Shown here: one piece after another, positions 9,594 through 18,066 of the stretch | Numbering within the stretch: the first letter of the stretch is position 1 | Layout: every line of letters begins with the position of its first letter | Source of the DNA: an uncultured Pelagibacteraceae bacterium | GTDB lineage: Bacteria > Pseudomonadota > Alphaproteobacteria > Pelagibacterales > Pelagibacteraceae | DNA length: 64,000 nt | Assembly: GCA_902535625.1 (NCBI GenBank) | Contig: CACAUA010000002.1 | Location: forward strand, 62,001 to 126,000 | Direction: 5' to 3' | The notes under the pieces: generated by a model | What the model was told of the DNA's origin: nothing | The model's input: the letters and a program-made list of their open reading frames with translations, nothing else | Databases searched by the model: none | Translations under genes and position numbers: made by a program

Positions 9594-10861
9594 TTTGATA
9601 AAACTTTTTCAATATCTTTTTTTGATAAATTAAAATTATTTTCAATCCATTTCATTTCTAAATTTTTTAATTTTTGACCCAATTCCCTTCCCTCCTTTAA
9701 TCCATAATCATTTATTAATAACTGAGCTTTTATTGGAAATTCTGGTTTATCTAATTTTTCAAAGTAAGTTTTTAATTCTGAAAGTTTTTTACTTTGTTTA
9801 AAATATAACAAATTGAAATCAATTAAATCGATTGTGCTAGACTTACCCTCATAATAAAATATTTTTTGTAAATCTTTCTTGTTAAAAATTTTATTACTAT
9901 CTTTATTTAGCGAATTATTTTTTAGAAAGTTAATTTTATCTTTTAACTCATTGGGTAAATTATATTTATATACAAAATAGTCAGAATTGTCAGTTTCATC
10001 GATTACAAGAAAAGAAATGACGAAATTTAAACTTTTATTTTTTAATATCTTTTCTTGTGGTTTTGATAACTTACGCAATTTTTTAAAATTTTTTAGTTGA
10101 GGGAAAATTAATGAAAATAATTCACAAGAGGTTTTATTTTTAAATAACTTTAAAAAGTTATCCAATTTAAGAATTTTTTTTAATTCATTGAATTGTCTTT
10201 CTTTTGATATTTTTCCTAAACCCTCTATATTTTTTTTAATGATTTTTATTATATTAATTTCATGATCGATTTTGCTATATTCAGTATAAAATCTTAAATA
10301 TCTAATAATTCTTAAATAATCTTCTTTTATTCTAGTTTCTGGATCACCTATAAATTTAATTATTCCAACATTTAAATCTTTATGACCAGAATTTGGATCA
10401 TATAAATTCCCGTCTAAATCTGAATATATTGAATTTATTGAAAAATCTCTCCTTAATGAATCTTCCTTCCAATTAGCTGTATATTCTACGACAGCATGCC
10501 TTCCATCTGTTTTTACATCTTTTCTTAATGTTGTAATTTCAAAATTTTGATCACCAGTCACTGCTGTGATTGTGCCATGTTCAATTCCTGTTTCAAAAAA
10601 CTTTATTTGGTTTTTATTTAAACATTGCTTAACCTGATCAGGAGTTAAATTAGTTGCAAGGTCGATATCATCTGTTATTTCATCATTTAAAATTTTTCTT
10701 ACACAACCACCAACATATCTAATCTCGCTGGTTTCATTGTAGTTATTTATTGCATCAAATATTTTATTTACTCCCTTATTTTTTTTTAAATCTAGAAATT
10801 TAAGATCTTTATCGCTTGAAATTTTTTTGTTTTGAAAAATTTTTTTAAGTAAAGCTTTCAT
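9590..10861 (-). CDS. CCA tRNA nucleotidyltransferase / poly(A) polymerase family
   Basis: A class II nucleotidyltransferase of 423 aa. The head domain has RYVGGCVRK and the metal-binding [16 protein letters not shown] and the block [12 protein letters not shown] follow, typical of CCA-adding enzymes and PcnB. Sequence alone does not separate CCA addition from poly(A) addition, but if this is the only family member in the genome it should do the former. The start codon lies only 3 nt downstream of the 3' CCA of tRNA-Gln, so the mRNA probably begins when RNase processing frees the tRNA, leaving essentially no leader or Shine-Dalgarno. Confidence 0.88.
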   Translation of the reverse strand: MKALLKKIFQNKKISSDKDLKFLDLKKNKGVNKIFDAINNYNETSEIRYVGGCVRKILNDEITDDIDLATNLTPDQVKQCLNKNQIKFFETGIEHGTITAVTGDQNFEITTLRKDVKTDGRHAVVEYTANWKEDSLRRDFSINSIYSDLDGNLYDPNSGHKDLNVGIIKFIGDPETRIKEDYLRIIRYLRFYTEYSKIDHEINIIKIIKKNIEGLGKISKERQFNELKKILKLDNFLKLFKNKTSCELFSLIFPQLKNFKKLRKLSKPQEKILKNKSLNFVISFLVIDETDNSDYFVYKYNLPNELKDKINFLKNNSLNKDSNKIFNKKDLQKIFYYEGKSSTIDLIDFNLLYFKQSKKLSELKTYFEKLDKPEFPIKAQLLINDYGLKEGRELGQKLKNLEMKWIENNFNLSKKDIEKVLSN

Positions 10862-10864
10862 AAA

Positions 10865-10939
10865 TGGCTGGGGTGCTAGGATTCGAACCTAGGAATGGCG
10901 GTACCAAAAACCGCTGCCTTACCACTTGGCTACACCCCA
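10865..10939 (-). tRNA. tRNA-Gln (anticodon TTG)
   Basis: Read on the minus strand, the 75-nt segment folds as a cloverleaf: acceptor TGGGGTG pairs with CACCCCA, the anticodon arm is GCGGT-TTTTGGT-ACCGC with TTG in the loop, and the T arm is CCTAG-GTTCGAAT-CCTAG (loop GTTCGAAT is typical). The 3' GCCA includes an encoded CCA. A weak -10-like TTATAC lies about 11 nt upstream (10951-10956), overlapping the ispE-tRNA gap. It is co-oriented with ispE upstream and the CCA-enzyme gene downstream. Confidence 0.96.
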
Positions 10940-10971
10940 AAATGTTTTTCGTATAACACAAAAAAAAAGCT

Positions 10972-11814
10972 TTATATAGTTTTAGAGTAAATACACCAAT
11001 AGTTTTTATATTTATTTTTTAATTTTTTTTGAGCTTTTATTGCCGCATTTTTCGTTAAAAAATAACCAATTATAGTAGAACCCGACCCTGTCATATTTGC
11101 AAAGTAAATATTATCTAAATTTTGCAAGTAACTTTTGATCTTTTTTAAAATTGGATATTTATTAAAAGCTGCTCTCTCTAAATCGTTATTTGAAACTTTT
11201 AATAGATCTTGTCTGTCGATCTTGTTCGATTTATTGAATAGGCTCTTTGAAAATCCTTTGTGTTTTGCATAAATCATCTTAGTAGAACATCCAAAATTAG
11301 GCTTTATTATTAACAAATGAAAATTTAATTTTTTATTAATTTTTCTTATATTTTGCCCTTGTAGGATCATTGGACTTTCATAAAGACCCAAAATTACATC
11401 TGAACCAACTTTATTTGCAATTTTTATTAAATTATTTTTTGTAGTTTTAATTATTCTTTTTTTAAATAAATAGTTCAAAATGGATGCTGCATTCATTGAT
11501 CCTCCTCCCATACCAGAGGATTGGGGTATATTTTTTTTTACTATAATATTGAATTTTTTATTTTTAATATAATTATGATTATTTAATATTTTTAGTAGTT
11601 TTGAAATTGTATTTGTATTTGAAATATTTGAGGAAAATTTCCCATTAAACGATATTCTATTTTTTGAACCTTGTATCTCTTTTATTAAAATCTCATCAGC
11701 CAAATTGATCTTAGATATTAAACTTTCAATTTTATGATAACCATTTGAGTATTTATTTAGAATTTTTAAAGTTAAGTTAACTTTTGCAAAAGAATTTATT
11801 TTATGAAACTTCAT
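10972..11814 (-). CDS. ispE: 4-diphosphocytidyl-2-C-methyl-D-erythritol kinase
   Basis: IspE phosphorylates CDP-methylerythritol, the fourth step of the MEP isoprenoid pathway. The 280-aa GHMP kinase shows the N-terminal KVNLTLKIL and GYHKIESL blocks, the ATP loop SSGMGGGSMNAA (normally GAGLGGGSSNAA) and the C-terminal GSGSTI motif. Its start is the base next to the stop of the TPR gene, so the two are probably cotranscribed. With ispH elsewhere in the window it feeds ubiquinone, heme A and carotenoid/retinal synthesis. Confidence 0.93.
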   Translation of the reverse strand: MKFHKINSFAKVNLTLKILNKYSNGYHKIESLISKINLADEILIKEIQGSKNRISFNGKFSSNISNTNTISKLLKILNNHNYIKNKKFNIIVKKNIPQSSGMGGGSMNAASILNYLFKKRIIKTTKNNLIKIANKVGSDVILGLYESPMILQGQNIRKINKKLNFHLLIIKPNFGCSTKMIYAKHKGFSKSLFNKSNKIDRQDLLKVSNNDLERAAFNKYPILKKIKSYLQNLDNIYFANMTGSGSTIIGYFLTKNAAIKAQKKLKNKYKNYWCIYSKTI

Positions 11815-13494
11815 TTAAGAATTATTATTTAAGCCATTATATAATTTTTCCTTAACTTTAATTTTCAATTCTTCGTCTGCTTCATCGCTATTTAAAGCAC
11901 TTTTCCAAAAATAATTAGCTTGGATTTTTCTATTTAATTGCCAAAGAACATCTCCATAATGATCACTTGCAACAGGATCGCTTGGTAACAATTCAATAGC
12001 TTTTCTTAAATATTTTTCTGCTTCAATATAATTTCCTGTCAAATAGTAACCCCAACCAACCGAGTCTGTTATGTAAGGGTCTTCTTCTTTCCCTTTGTAA
12101 GCTTGATTTAACATTTCTATTGCTTCTTCAATTTTATATCCTCTTTCTAACCAGCTATAAGCAAGATAGTTAAGTGTATAAGGTTCGTCAGGTCTAATTT
12201 TAATTGAATTTAGCAGATCCTTATCCGCCAAATCATAATTTTTTAATCTTTCATACGCTCCACCTCTGCGATAAAGAACATCTGCATAAGCCATAGAATT
12301 TTTATCCAAATTTTTTAAGGCCAAAGTATAATAATTTATAGCCTGATCATATTTTTTAAAGTTTTTGTAAATATTTGCCAAATCATAAATCATCTTTGTC
12401 GATTTATTATTAAATTTTTCAAGATTTTTTAATACATATTTCAAACTTGCATCATAATTTTCTTCCTCTGCTATAATTCTGGCAATCTTCTTTGTTTTGT
12501 ACCAAAAAAATATTTCATCCTTATCATCAAATTTTTCGAAAGTTTTTTTTGCTAGATCATAATTATTATTAGACTGATAGTTTTCAGCTATTAGTGATAA
12601 ATTAAAATAAAATTTTGGATTTAAATAATTTGAAATATTTAAATATATGTTTGAATAATCAAATCTACTTTGAGATGAATAAAAATTAGATATAAGGAAA
12701 AAAAATTCTGCCAAAATATCATTCTCATTTTGACATGAAAAATGCTGTGTTAATTTTTTATATTTTTTTTCATCTATCCATTTTTTTACTTGAGAAATAA
12801 GCAAACTACTTCTTAAAGGATCTATTTTATCAGCAAAATTATCAACTGTTGCAAAGTCATTATTAGACACTTCGTTACTCAAATAAAAAAAAGTATATCT
12901 AGAGTAATCACTTTGAGGTTCGTTAATTAAATTTAAAAAATAAGGCTCAGTTTTTTTGGAATTCAAATAACAATTTTGAAAAGCCATGTTTATTAAATCT
13001 AATTTTCCAAATTGCTCAACAATGTCAGACTTTTTATATATAAAAAGATCAATGTAGCTTTTTAAGCTAGAATAAATTATAAATTTGTATGAGTCGTCCT
13101 CTTTGAACTTTTCCAATTTTTTTAACTTCAAAGCTGCTTGTTTAAACTTTTTCTTGTTAATGCTATCTAAAATTAATAACAAATTTCCTTCAAAAAAATC
13201 TCCTCCTATTGAGGTATTAGAATATTTTACTTGTTTAATTGCTTTTTTAACCTGTCCATCCAAAAGTAAAGAAAATACATATTCTTGCAAAAAACTATCA
13301 TGTGATTGAATTAATATTTTTGAATTTTCAAAAAACTTAAGAGCATCGTTATTTTTCTGGTTATCAAATGATAATAATGCTGAAAGATAATTTGATAGAT
13401 ACTTCTGGTTGAATTCTTTTTCATTCGCTGCTTTTGAATAGAGATTTGTTTGGTATAGAATAAATAATATAAAACAAAAAATTTTTAAGAACAT
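11815..13494 (-). CDS. Exported TPR-repeat protein
   Basis: The 559-aa protein begins with a hydrophobic signal peptide (FLKIFCFILFILYQTNLYS) and is otherwise helical. Its C-terminal half (about residues 370-540) contains clear tetratricopeptide repeats, for example ANIYKNFKKYDQAINYYTLA, followed by further 34-residue units. The N-terminal half is more degenerate and probably also made of TPR-like hairpins. Such proteins are common just upstream of ispE in alphaproteobacteria and are thought to act as envelope scaffolds; no specific partner can be named. Only 10 bp separate its ATG from the divergent UDG gene. Confidence 0.85.
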   Translation of the reverse strand: MFLKIFCFILFILYQTNLYSKAANEKEFNQKYLSNYLSALLSFDNQKNNDALKFFENSKILIQSHDSFLQEYVFSLLLDGQVKKAIKQVKYSNTSIGGDFFEGNLLLILDSINKKKFKQAALKLKKLEKFKEDDSYKFIIYSSLKSYIDLFIYKKSDIVEQFGKLDLINMAFQNCYLNSKKTEPYFLNLINEPQSDYSRYTFFYLSNEVSNNDFATVDNFADKIDPLRSSLLISQVKKWIDEKKYKKLTQHFSCQNENDILAEFFFLISNFYSSQSRFDYSNIYLNISNYLNPKFYFNLSLIAENYQSNNNYDLAKKTFEKFDDKDEIFFWYKTKKIARIIAEEENYDASLKYVLKNLEKFNNKSTKMIYDLANIYKNFKKYDQAINYYTLALKNLDKNSMAYADVLYRRGGAYERLKNYDLADKDLLNSIKIRPDEPYTLNYLAYSWLERGYKIEEAIEMLNQAYKGKEEDPYITDSVGWGYYLTGNYIEAEKYLRKAIELLPSDPVASDHYGDVLWQLNRKIQANYFWKSALNSDEADEELKIKVKEKLYNGLNNNS

Positions 13495-13504
13495 TTTTTA
13501 CTTT

Positions 13505-14209
13505 ATGACTTTAAATGAAAAAAATCAAAATGACATATTTGATAATGATTTATTGAACGAACTAGGTATTGAGTATAAATTTAGCGATGAGCCAATAAAT
13601 AGATTTAAAAATAATGCTCCTAATAAGGATAAATCTGAAGAATTAGCAAAACTTAGAGTTGAAATAGAAAAGATTGAAGATTGTGAACTAAAAAATAGTG
13701 CAAAAAATCTTGTTTTCAGTGATGGTAATTCATCTTCAAAAATAATGATTGTAGGAGAAGGACCTGGACAAAAAGAAGATGAATTAGGAAAACCATTTGT
13801 TGGTGATGCAGGAATGCTTTTAAATAAAATGTTGAAAGCGATTAATTTAGATAGAACTAACGTGTATATAACTAATGTTGTAAATTATAGACCTCCAAAT
13901 AACAGAAAGCCTGAAATATCAGAAATAAATAGATACTCTGAATATTTAAGAAAACATATTTCAATTATAAATCCAGAAATACTTATTTTAATGGGAAGCA
14001 CAGCAATGGAATCACTCTTCGGGAATAAAATTAAAATTTCTAAAGAAAGAGGAAAATGGAAAGAAGTAATAATTAATAATAAAACATATTTAACAATGAT
14101 AACTTTTCACCCAGCATATCTGCTAAGACAAGCAGAACAAAAAAAACATTCTTGGGCCGATCTTAAAGAAATTAGAAAAAAAATAGATGAAACTAGTTTA
14201 GAGATTTAA
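13505..14209 (+). CDS. Uracil-DNA glycosylase superfamily, family 4-like
   Basis: The 234-aa protein matches the family 4 uracil-DNA glycosylases that remove uracil from DNA. Motif A is GEGPGQKEDELGKPFVG with catalytic-region acidic residues, ITNVVNYRPP is the conserved strand/loop, and HPAYLLRQ is motif B. About 60 N-terminal residues form a charged extension. Unusually it contains only one cysteine (Cys60), whereas canonical family 4 enzymes bind a [4Fe-4S] cluster through four. It is 19 bp upstream of rnhB, forming a small repair cluster with rnhB and ccrM. Confidence 0.87.
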   Translation: MTLNEKNQNDIFDNDLLNELGIEYKFSDEPINRFKNNAPNKDKSEELAKLRVEIEKIEDCELKNSAKNLVFSDGNSSSKIMIVGEGPGQKEDELGKPFVGDAGMLLNKMLKAINLDRTNVYITNVVNYRPPNNRKPEISEINRYSEYLRKHISIINPEILILMGSTAMESLFGNKIKISKERGKWKEVIINNKTYLTMITFHPAYLLRQAEQKKHSWADLKEIRKKIDETSLEI

Positions 14210-14228
14210 ATTTTTAATAATATTTTAT

Positions 14229-14804
14229 ATGAAAAAATTTATTGCTGGGGTTGATGAAGTTGGAAGAGGAAGCCTTGTAGGACCAGTTTATGCAGCTGCT
14301 GTTATATTAAATAAAGAAATTAATAGAAAAATTCTTAAAGATTCAAAAAAACTTAATAAAATTCAAAGGGAAACTTTAGCTAAATATATAAAAAAAAATT
14401 CAGTTTGGGCGTTAGGGTCTGCATCAATAAAGGAAATTGAAAAAATTAATATTTTAAATGCTAGTCTACTTTCGATGAAAAGAGCAATTAAGAAACTCAA
14501 ATTTAAACCTAGAAAAGTTTTAATAGATGGTAATAAACCACCAGAATTAAAAAATTATGTTATTAAAACTATTGTAAAAGGTGATGAAAAAATTCCTGAA
14601 ATTTCAGCAGCATCGATTATTGCTAAAGTTGAAAGAGATAAGCTAATGAAAAAGATGTCTTTTTCTTTTAAAAAATATGGCTGGGATAATAATGCAGGTT
14701 ATGGAACAAAGGATCATATTAAAGCTATTAAAAAATTTGGAGTGACTAGATTTCATAGAAAAACCTTCCAACCAATACACAAGATATTGAGTCTGAAAAA
14801 ATAA
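14229..14804 (+). CDS. rnhB: Ribonuclease HII
   Basis: RNase HII cuts at ribonucleotides embedded in DNA and removes RNA from hybrids. The 191-aa protein has the active-site start AGVDEVGRGSLVGPV (Asp-Glu near residues 7-8), the second acidic region LIDGNK, and AASIIAKVERD with the catalytic aspartate. A type 1 RNase H (rnhA) is also encoded in this window. Order UDG-rnhB-ccrM matches other alphaproteobacteria. Confidence 0.96.
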   Translation: MKKFIAGVDEVGRGSLVGPVYAAAVILNKEINRKILKDSKKLNKIQRETLAKYIKKNSVWALGSASIKEIEKINILNASLLSMKRAIKKLKFKPRKVLIDGNKPPELKNYVIKTIVKGDEKIPEISAASIIAKVERDKLMKKMSFSFKKYGWDNNAGYGTKDHIKAIKKFGVTRFHRKTFQPIHKILSLKK

Positions 14805-14840
14805 TCATAACAATTATCAATCAATAAATTCAATCACAGG

Positions 14841-14869
14841 TTGACGTAGACTCCTGACTGGAGTCTAAT
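14841..14869 (+). promoter_or_regulatory. Sigma70-type promoter of ccrM with GANTC sites in spacer and -10
   Basis: A near-consensus promoter is visible: -35 TTGACG (14841-14846, 5/6), a 17-bp spacer, and -10 TCTAAT (14864-14869, 5/6). It sits 13 bp before the ccrM ATG, so the leader must be very short. Two GANTC sites lie at 14849-14853 (GACTC) and 14861-14865 (GAGTC); the second overlaps the first two bases of the -10. Promoter activity is inferred from sequence only. Confidence 0.7.
14847..14867. repeat. Perfect 8-bp inverted repeat containing two GANTC sites
   Basis: The arms TAGACTCC (14847-14854) and GGAGTCTA (14860-14867) are exact reverse complements separated by 5 bp (TGACT). Each arm holds one GANTC site, the expected target of the CcrM enzyme encoded just downstream. 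The repeat fills most of the promoter spacer and reaches into the -10 box, so it looks like an operator or methylation switch. A simple transcription terminator for rnhB is less likely because no T-run follows. Confidence 0.85.
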
Positions 14870-14882
14870 TGAAAAATATAAA

Positions 14883-15956
14883 ATGATCATTTCAGACATA
14901 AAAAATAAAATTGTTAATGGAGACAGTATTAAGGAATTAAAGAAAATTCCTGCTGAAAGTTTTGATCTGATATTTGCAGATCCACCTTACAACCTTCAAC
15001 TGAAAAAAGAATTAAGTCGACCTGATAGATCTAAAGTTGATGCTGTAGACGATGTGTGGGATAAATTTGATAGTTTTAAAAGTTATGATGAGTTTTCAGT
15101 TCAATGGCTTAAAGAATGTAAAAGAATTTTAAAAAAAAATGGATCTATATGGGTCATAGGAAGTTATCATAATATTTTTAGAGTTGGTTCAAAAATGCAA
15201 GATTTAGGTTTTTGGATACTAAATGATGTGATTTGGAATAAAAATAACCCTATGCCAAATTTTAGAGGAACACGTTTTACGAATGCGCACGAAACACTTA
15301 TATGGGCATCAAAAAGTGAAGGCTCAAAATATACTTTTAATTATCAATCACTTAAATGTTTAAACGATGATCTGCAGATGAGATCTACATGGAATTTACC
15401 TATATGTAATGGAAAAGAAAGACTTAAAAATAATGGTAATAAAGTTCACTCGACGCAAAAGCCAGAGTCTTTATTGCACAGAATTATATTAGCATCCTCG
15501 AATAAAGGTGATTTAATATTGGACCCGTTTCTTGGTACGGGAACAACTGCTGTAGTTTCAAAAAAGTTAGGTAGAAATTATTTTGGGGTAGAAAAAGAAA
15601 AAGACTATTTTGAAGCTGCAAGTAAAAGAATTAAAAATACAAAAATTATAGAAGATGAATGTTTAGATACTATTAAAAATAATAGATCCAAACCAAGAGT
15701 ACCATTTGGATCTTTGGTTGAATTAGGAATTATTAAACCTGGTACTGAAATTTTTGATCAAAAAAAGCAAATCAATGCGAAAATTATGATTGATGGTAGT
15801 ATAAAATATCGGAAATCAGAAGGATCAATTCATAAAGTTGCTGCACAAATATTAGGTGCTGAGAGCTGTAACGGTTGGACTTTTTGGTATTATAAATCAG
15901 GTAATTCACTCAAACCAATTGATGATTTGAGACAAAGACTAAGGCCAACTACTTAA
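14883..15956 (+). CDS. ccrM: Cell-cycle adenine DNA methyltransferase (GANTC), CcrM
   Basis: A beta-class N6-adenine methyltransferase of 357 aa: catalytic motif ADPPYNL (32-38) comes before the SAM-binding motif DPFLGTGTT (from about residue 214), followed by a C-terminal domain of about 80 residues typical of CcrM (GSLVELGIIKPGT). In Caulobacter CcrM methylates GANTC late in the cell cycle and sets the methylation state of cell-cycle promoters. There is no restriction partner nearby, which supports an orphan regulatory enzyme. The stop overlaps the convergent monooxygenase gene by 4 bp. Confidence 0.95.
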   Translation: MIISDIKNKIVNGDSIKELKKIPAESFDLIFADPPYNLQLKKELSRPDRSKVDAVDDVWDKFDSFKSYDEFSVQWLKECKRILKKNGSIWVIGSYHNIFRVGSKMQDLGFWILNDVIWNKNNPMPNFRGTRFTNAHETLIWASKSEGSKYTFNYQSLKCLNDDLQMRSTWNLPICNGKERLKNNGNKVHSTQKPESLLHRIILASSNKGDLILDPFLGTGTTAVVSKKLGRNYFGVEKEKDYFEAASKRIKNTKIIEDECLDTIKNNRSKPRVPFGSLVELGIIKPGTEIFDQKKQINAKIMIDGSIKYRKSEGSIHKVAAQILGAESCNGWTFWYYKSGNSLKPIDDLRQRLRPTT

Positions 15957-17077
15957 TTTCTATAAATTTTTCCTAGATAACTCTCTAGAAATTTTTTATT
16001 TTTTGATAAAAATTTCAAAACAATATTTCTAATTAATATTATTATTGGATTAGTTAAATGAAAGGCAAAATGGTTTAATTTTGATCTTTTATTTACTAGT
16101 AATATTTTACTTATCTTATCTTTATAAATACTATTTGAATTTGTAATATTTTCTAAAATACCATTTGCTGTTTCAATACTTTGAGAAGCACCTTGTGCAA
16201 AAGAAGGTGGAAAAGCAAATAAAGCATCACCACTCAAATAAGTATTTTGATATTTTAATGTGGGTAATTCAGTGCTTACAAATACAGGAAAACACTTTGT
16301 ATTTGCTAAATTTTCCAAATTTATAATTGAATTTTTTGAAATAAAGTCTTTTAAAGATTTTATAAATGTTTCTGAATTATGAATATTTTTATCTTCAATT
16401 TCTTGAGTAGTCAGTTTCTTTTTGATTATTGCAACGAAATTATATTCGAGTTTTTGATTTACAGGATAAGTTACATAGTGAAAATTTGATCCCATATATA
16501 CAGAAATATTATCTTTTTCATGATGATTTAAATTTGCCCTTAAAGCAATGTTCCCATTAAAAATTGGGTTTAAATAATTATTTGATATTTGAGATTTTAA
16601 TTTTGAAAAAACACCGTCTGCAATTACTATGTAATCGAAACTTTCATTCTTATTATCCCAAGAAATCTTTATTTTTTTATTATATTCGATATTTTGAATA
16701 TCGGCTTTAAATTGAATTTTTTCCTCAGGTATATTGCCAATTAAAAACTTTATTAATGTTGATCTTTTAAGTGTTGTGTAACGGTCGTTTACATTATTGA
16801 ATTGCCTTAAATCAATTTCACAAATCTTTTTAATATTTTTAGCCTGGAAAAAATTAACTTTTGTTGGATAATAAACATCTGATGCTGAAATATTTTTAAA
16901 TCCTACTTTATTTAACAAATTAATACTATTAACTGAAAGTTGAATGCCATAACCTTCATTTAAATTAAGGTAATCTTTTTTTTCAAAGATTTTATAGTCT
17001 ATTTCAGTATTTTTGTTTAATTCATTTGCAAGATATAAACCAGATATACCAGCTCCTACAATTGCAACTTTTTTCAT
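15953..17077 (-). CDS. FAD-dependent monooxygenase, UbiH/salicylate hydroxylase-like
   Basis: This 374-aa flavoprotein has an N-terminal dinucleotide-binding motif VAIVGAGISGLYLANEL, the internal motif YIVIADGVFSKLKS (DG motif region) and the C-terminal FAD-contacting block SGDALFAFPPSFAQG. These define the class A flavin hydroxylases, which include ubiquinone-ring hydroxylases (UbiH/UbiF/UbiL) and aromatic hydroxylases. The substrate cannot be read from sequence. A conserved position after mutY is compatible with ubiquinone synthesis, but this remains open. The start overlaps the mutY stop by 4 bp. Confidence 0.75.
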   Translation of the reverse strand: MKKVAIVGAGISGLYLANELNKNTEIDYKIFEKKDYLNLNEGYGIQLSVNSINLLNKVGFKNISASDVYYPTKVNFFQAKNIKKICEIDLRQFNNVNDRYTTLKRSTLIKFLIGNIPEEKIQFKADIQNIEYNKKIKISWDNKNESFDYIVIADGVFSKLKSQISNNYLNPIFNGNIALRANLNHHEKDNISVYMGSNFHYVTYPVNQKLEYNFVAIIKKKLTTQEIEDKNIHNSETFIKSLKDFISKNSIINLENLANTKCFPVFVSTELPTLKYQNTYLSGDALFAFPPSFAQGASQSIETANGILENITNSNSIYKDKISKILLVNKRSKLNHFAFHLTNPIIILIRNIVLKFLSKNKKFLESYLGKIYRN

Positions 17078-18066
17078 TCAGATTTTGAGATGGTATAAAA
17101 TATTTTTTTAGTAAATGATGGAATTATTTCTGAGCTTAATTTATCTTTTTTAATTAATATTTTATTTTTAATCTTTGGAGGTCTTTTTGAATTATTTAAC
17201 AAAATTTTCATTTCCATATTAGATAATTTTATATTAATTTTTTTATTATTTGAATAATTATACTCACTTTCTCGAACTTCAGTCATAGGGAAAATTGGCA
17301 TATTTTTTAAAAATTTAAATTTATCATTTTTAACCAATAAATAATTATTTTGTTTTTTGTAGATAGTCGCTTCAAAATATTTGGTTTTTATTTCTTTATT
17401 AATTTTAGTTAACTCAAAATCATTTTTTTTTAAAGATATACAATTTTTACTTAATGGACATTCTTTACAAATTGGATTTTTTGGTTTGCAAATTAAGGCA
17501 CCTATTTCCATGATTGCTTGTGAGTAATCACTAGCACGATCGGACAGTCCAAAAAAATTAATTTTTGTTTTTAGAGAATCTTTAGATATTTCATTCTGCT
17601 TTTTTAAATAGAGAGTTCTTTTAAGAATTCTCTCTACATTTCCATCTAAAGGGATAGTTTTAATGTTAAATGCTATAGACATTATTGCTTTAGATGTATA
17701 TTCACCAACACCTGGTAATTGTATTAACTTTTCATAAGATTTTGGCAACTTACCGTTGAAATCTTTAAGAATTTTAATTGCGCTTTTTTTTAGATTTCTT
17801 GCTCTTGAATAATAACCAAGGCCTTCCCAATGTTTCATTAAGATTTTTTCATCAACATCTGCCAATGATTGAAAGGTTGGAATTTGTTTTACAAATTTTT
17901 CAAAATAAGGAATAACAGTTTTTACTTGAGTTTGCTGTAACATAAATTCACTAACAAACGTAAAATATTCTTTTTCTTTCTGAGAAACTTTTTTTCTCCA
18001 AGGTAAAATTCTTTTATTATTATCGTACCAATGTAGAATTTTATTTGGTATGTTTTTATAATTCAT
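17074..18066 (-). CDS. mutY: A/G-specific adenine glycosylase
   Basis: MutY removes adenine mispaired with 8-oxoguanine. I place the start at the ATG at 18066 (330 aa, MNYKNIPNK) rather than the track start at 18111, because homologues begin just before the LPWR motif and the longer form would overlap the divergent dciA. Seen are the catalytic Glu in SEFMLQQTQV, GLGYYSRARNL, the helix-hairpin-helix LPGVGEYTSKAI, catalytic Asp in PLDGNVERI, the [4Fe-4S] set C-x6-C-x2-C-x5-C, and a short C-terminal NUDIX-like 8-oxoG recognition domain. Its ATG abuts the dciA ATG (CATATG). Confidence 0.93.
   Translation of the reverse strand: MNYKNIPNKILHWYDNNKRILPWRKKVSQKEKEYFTFVSEFMLQQTQVKTVIPYFEKFVKQIPTFQSLADVDEKILMKHWEGLGYYSRARNLKKSAIKILKDFNGKLPKSYEKLIQLPGVGEYTSKAIMSIAFNIKTIPLDGNVERILKRTLYLKKQNEISKDSLKTKINFFGLSDRASDYSQAIMEIGALICKPKNPICKECPLSKNCISLKKNDFELTKINKEIKTKYFEATIYKKQNNYLLVKNDKFKFLKNMPIFPMTEVRESEYNYSNNKKINIKLSNMEMKILLNNSKRPPKIKNKILIKKDKLSSEIIPSFTKKIFYTISKSE

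Noticed and set aside
14805-14840. Intrinsic terminator after rnhB
   Set aside because: The only hairpin nearby is the GANTC dyad in the ccrM promoter, which has no following T-run and is better explained as regulatory.
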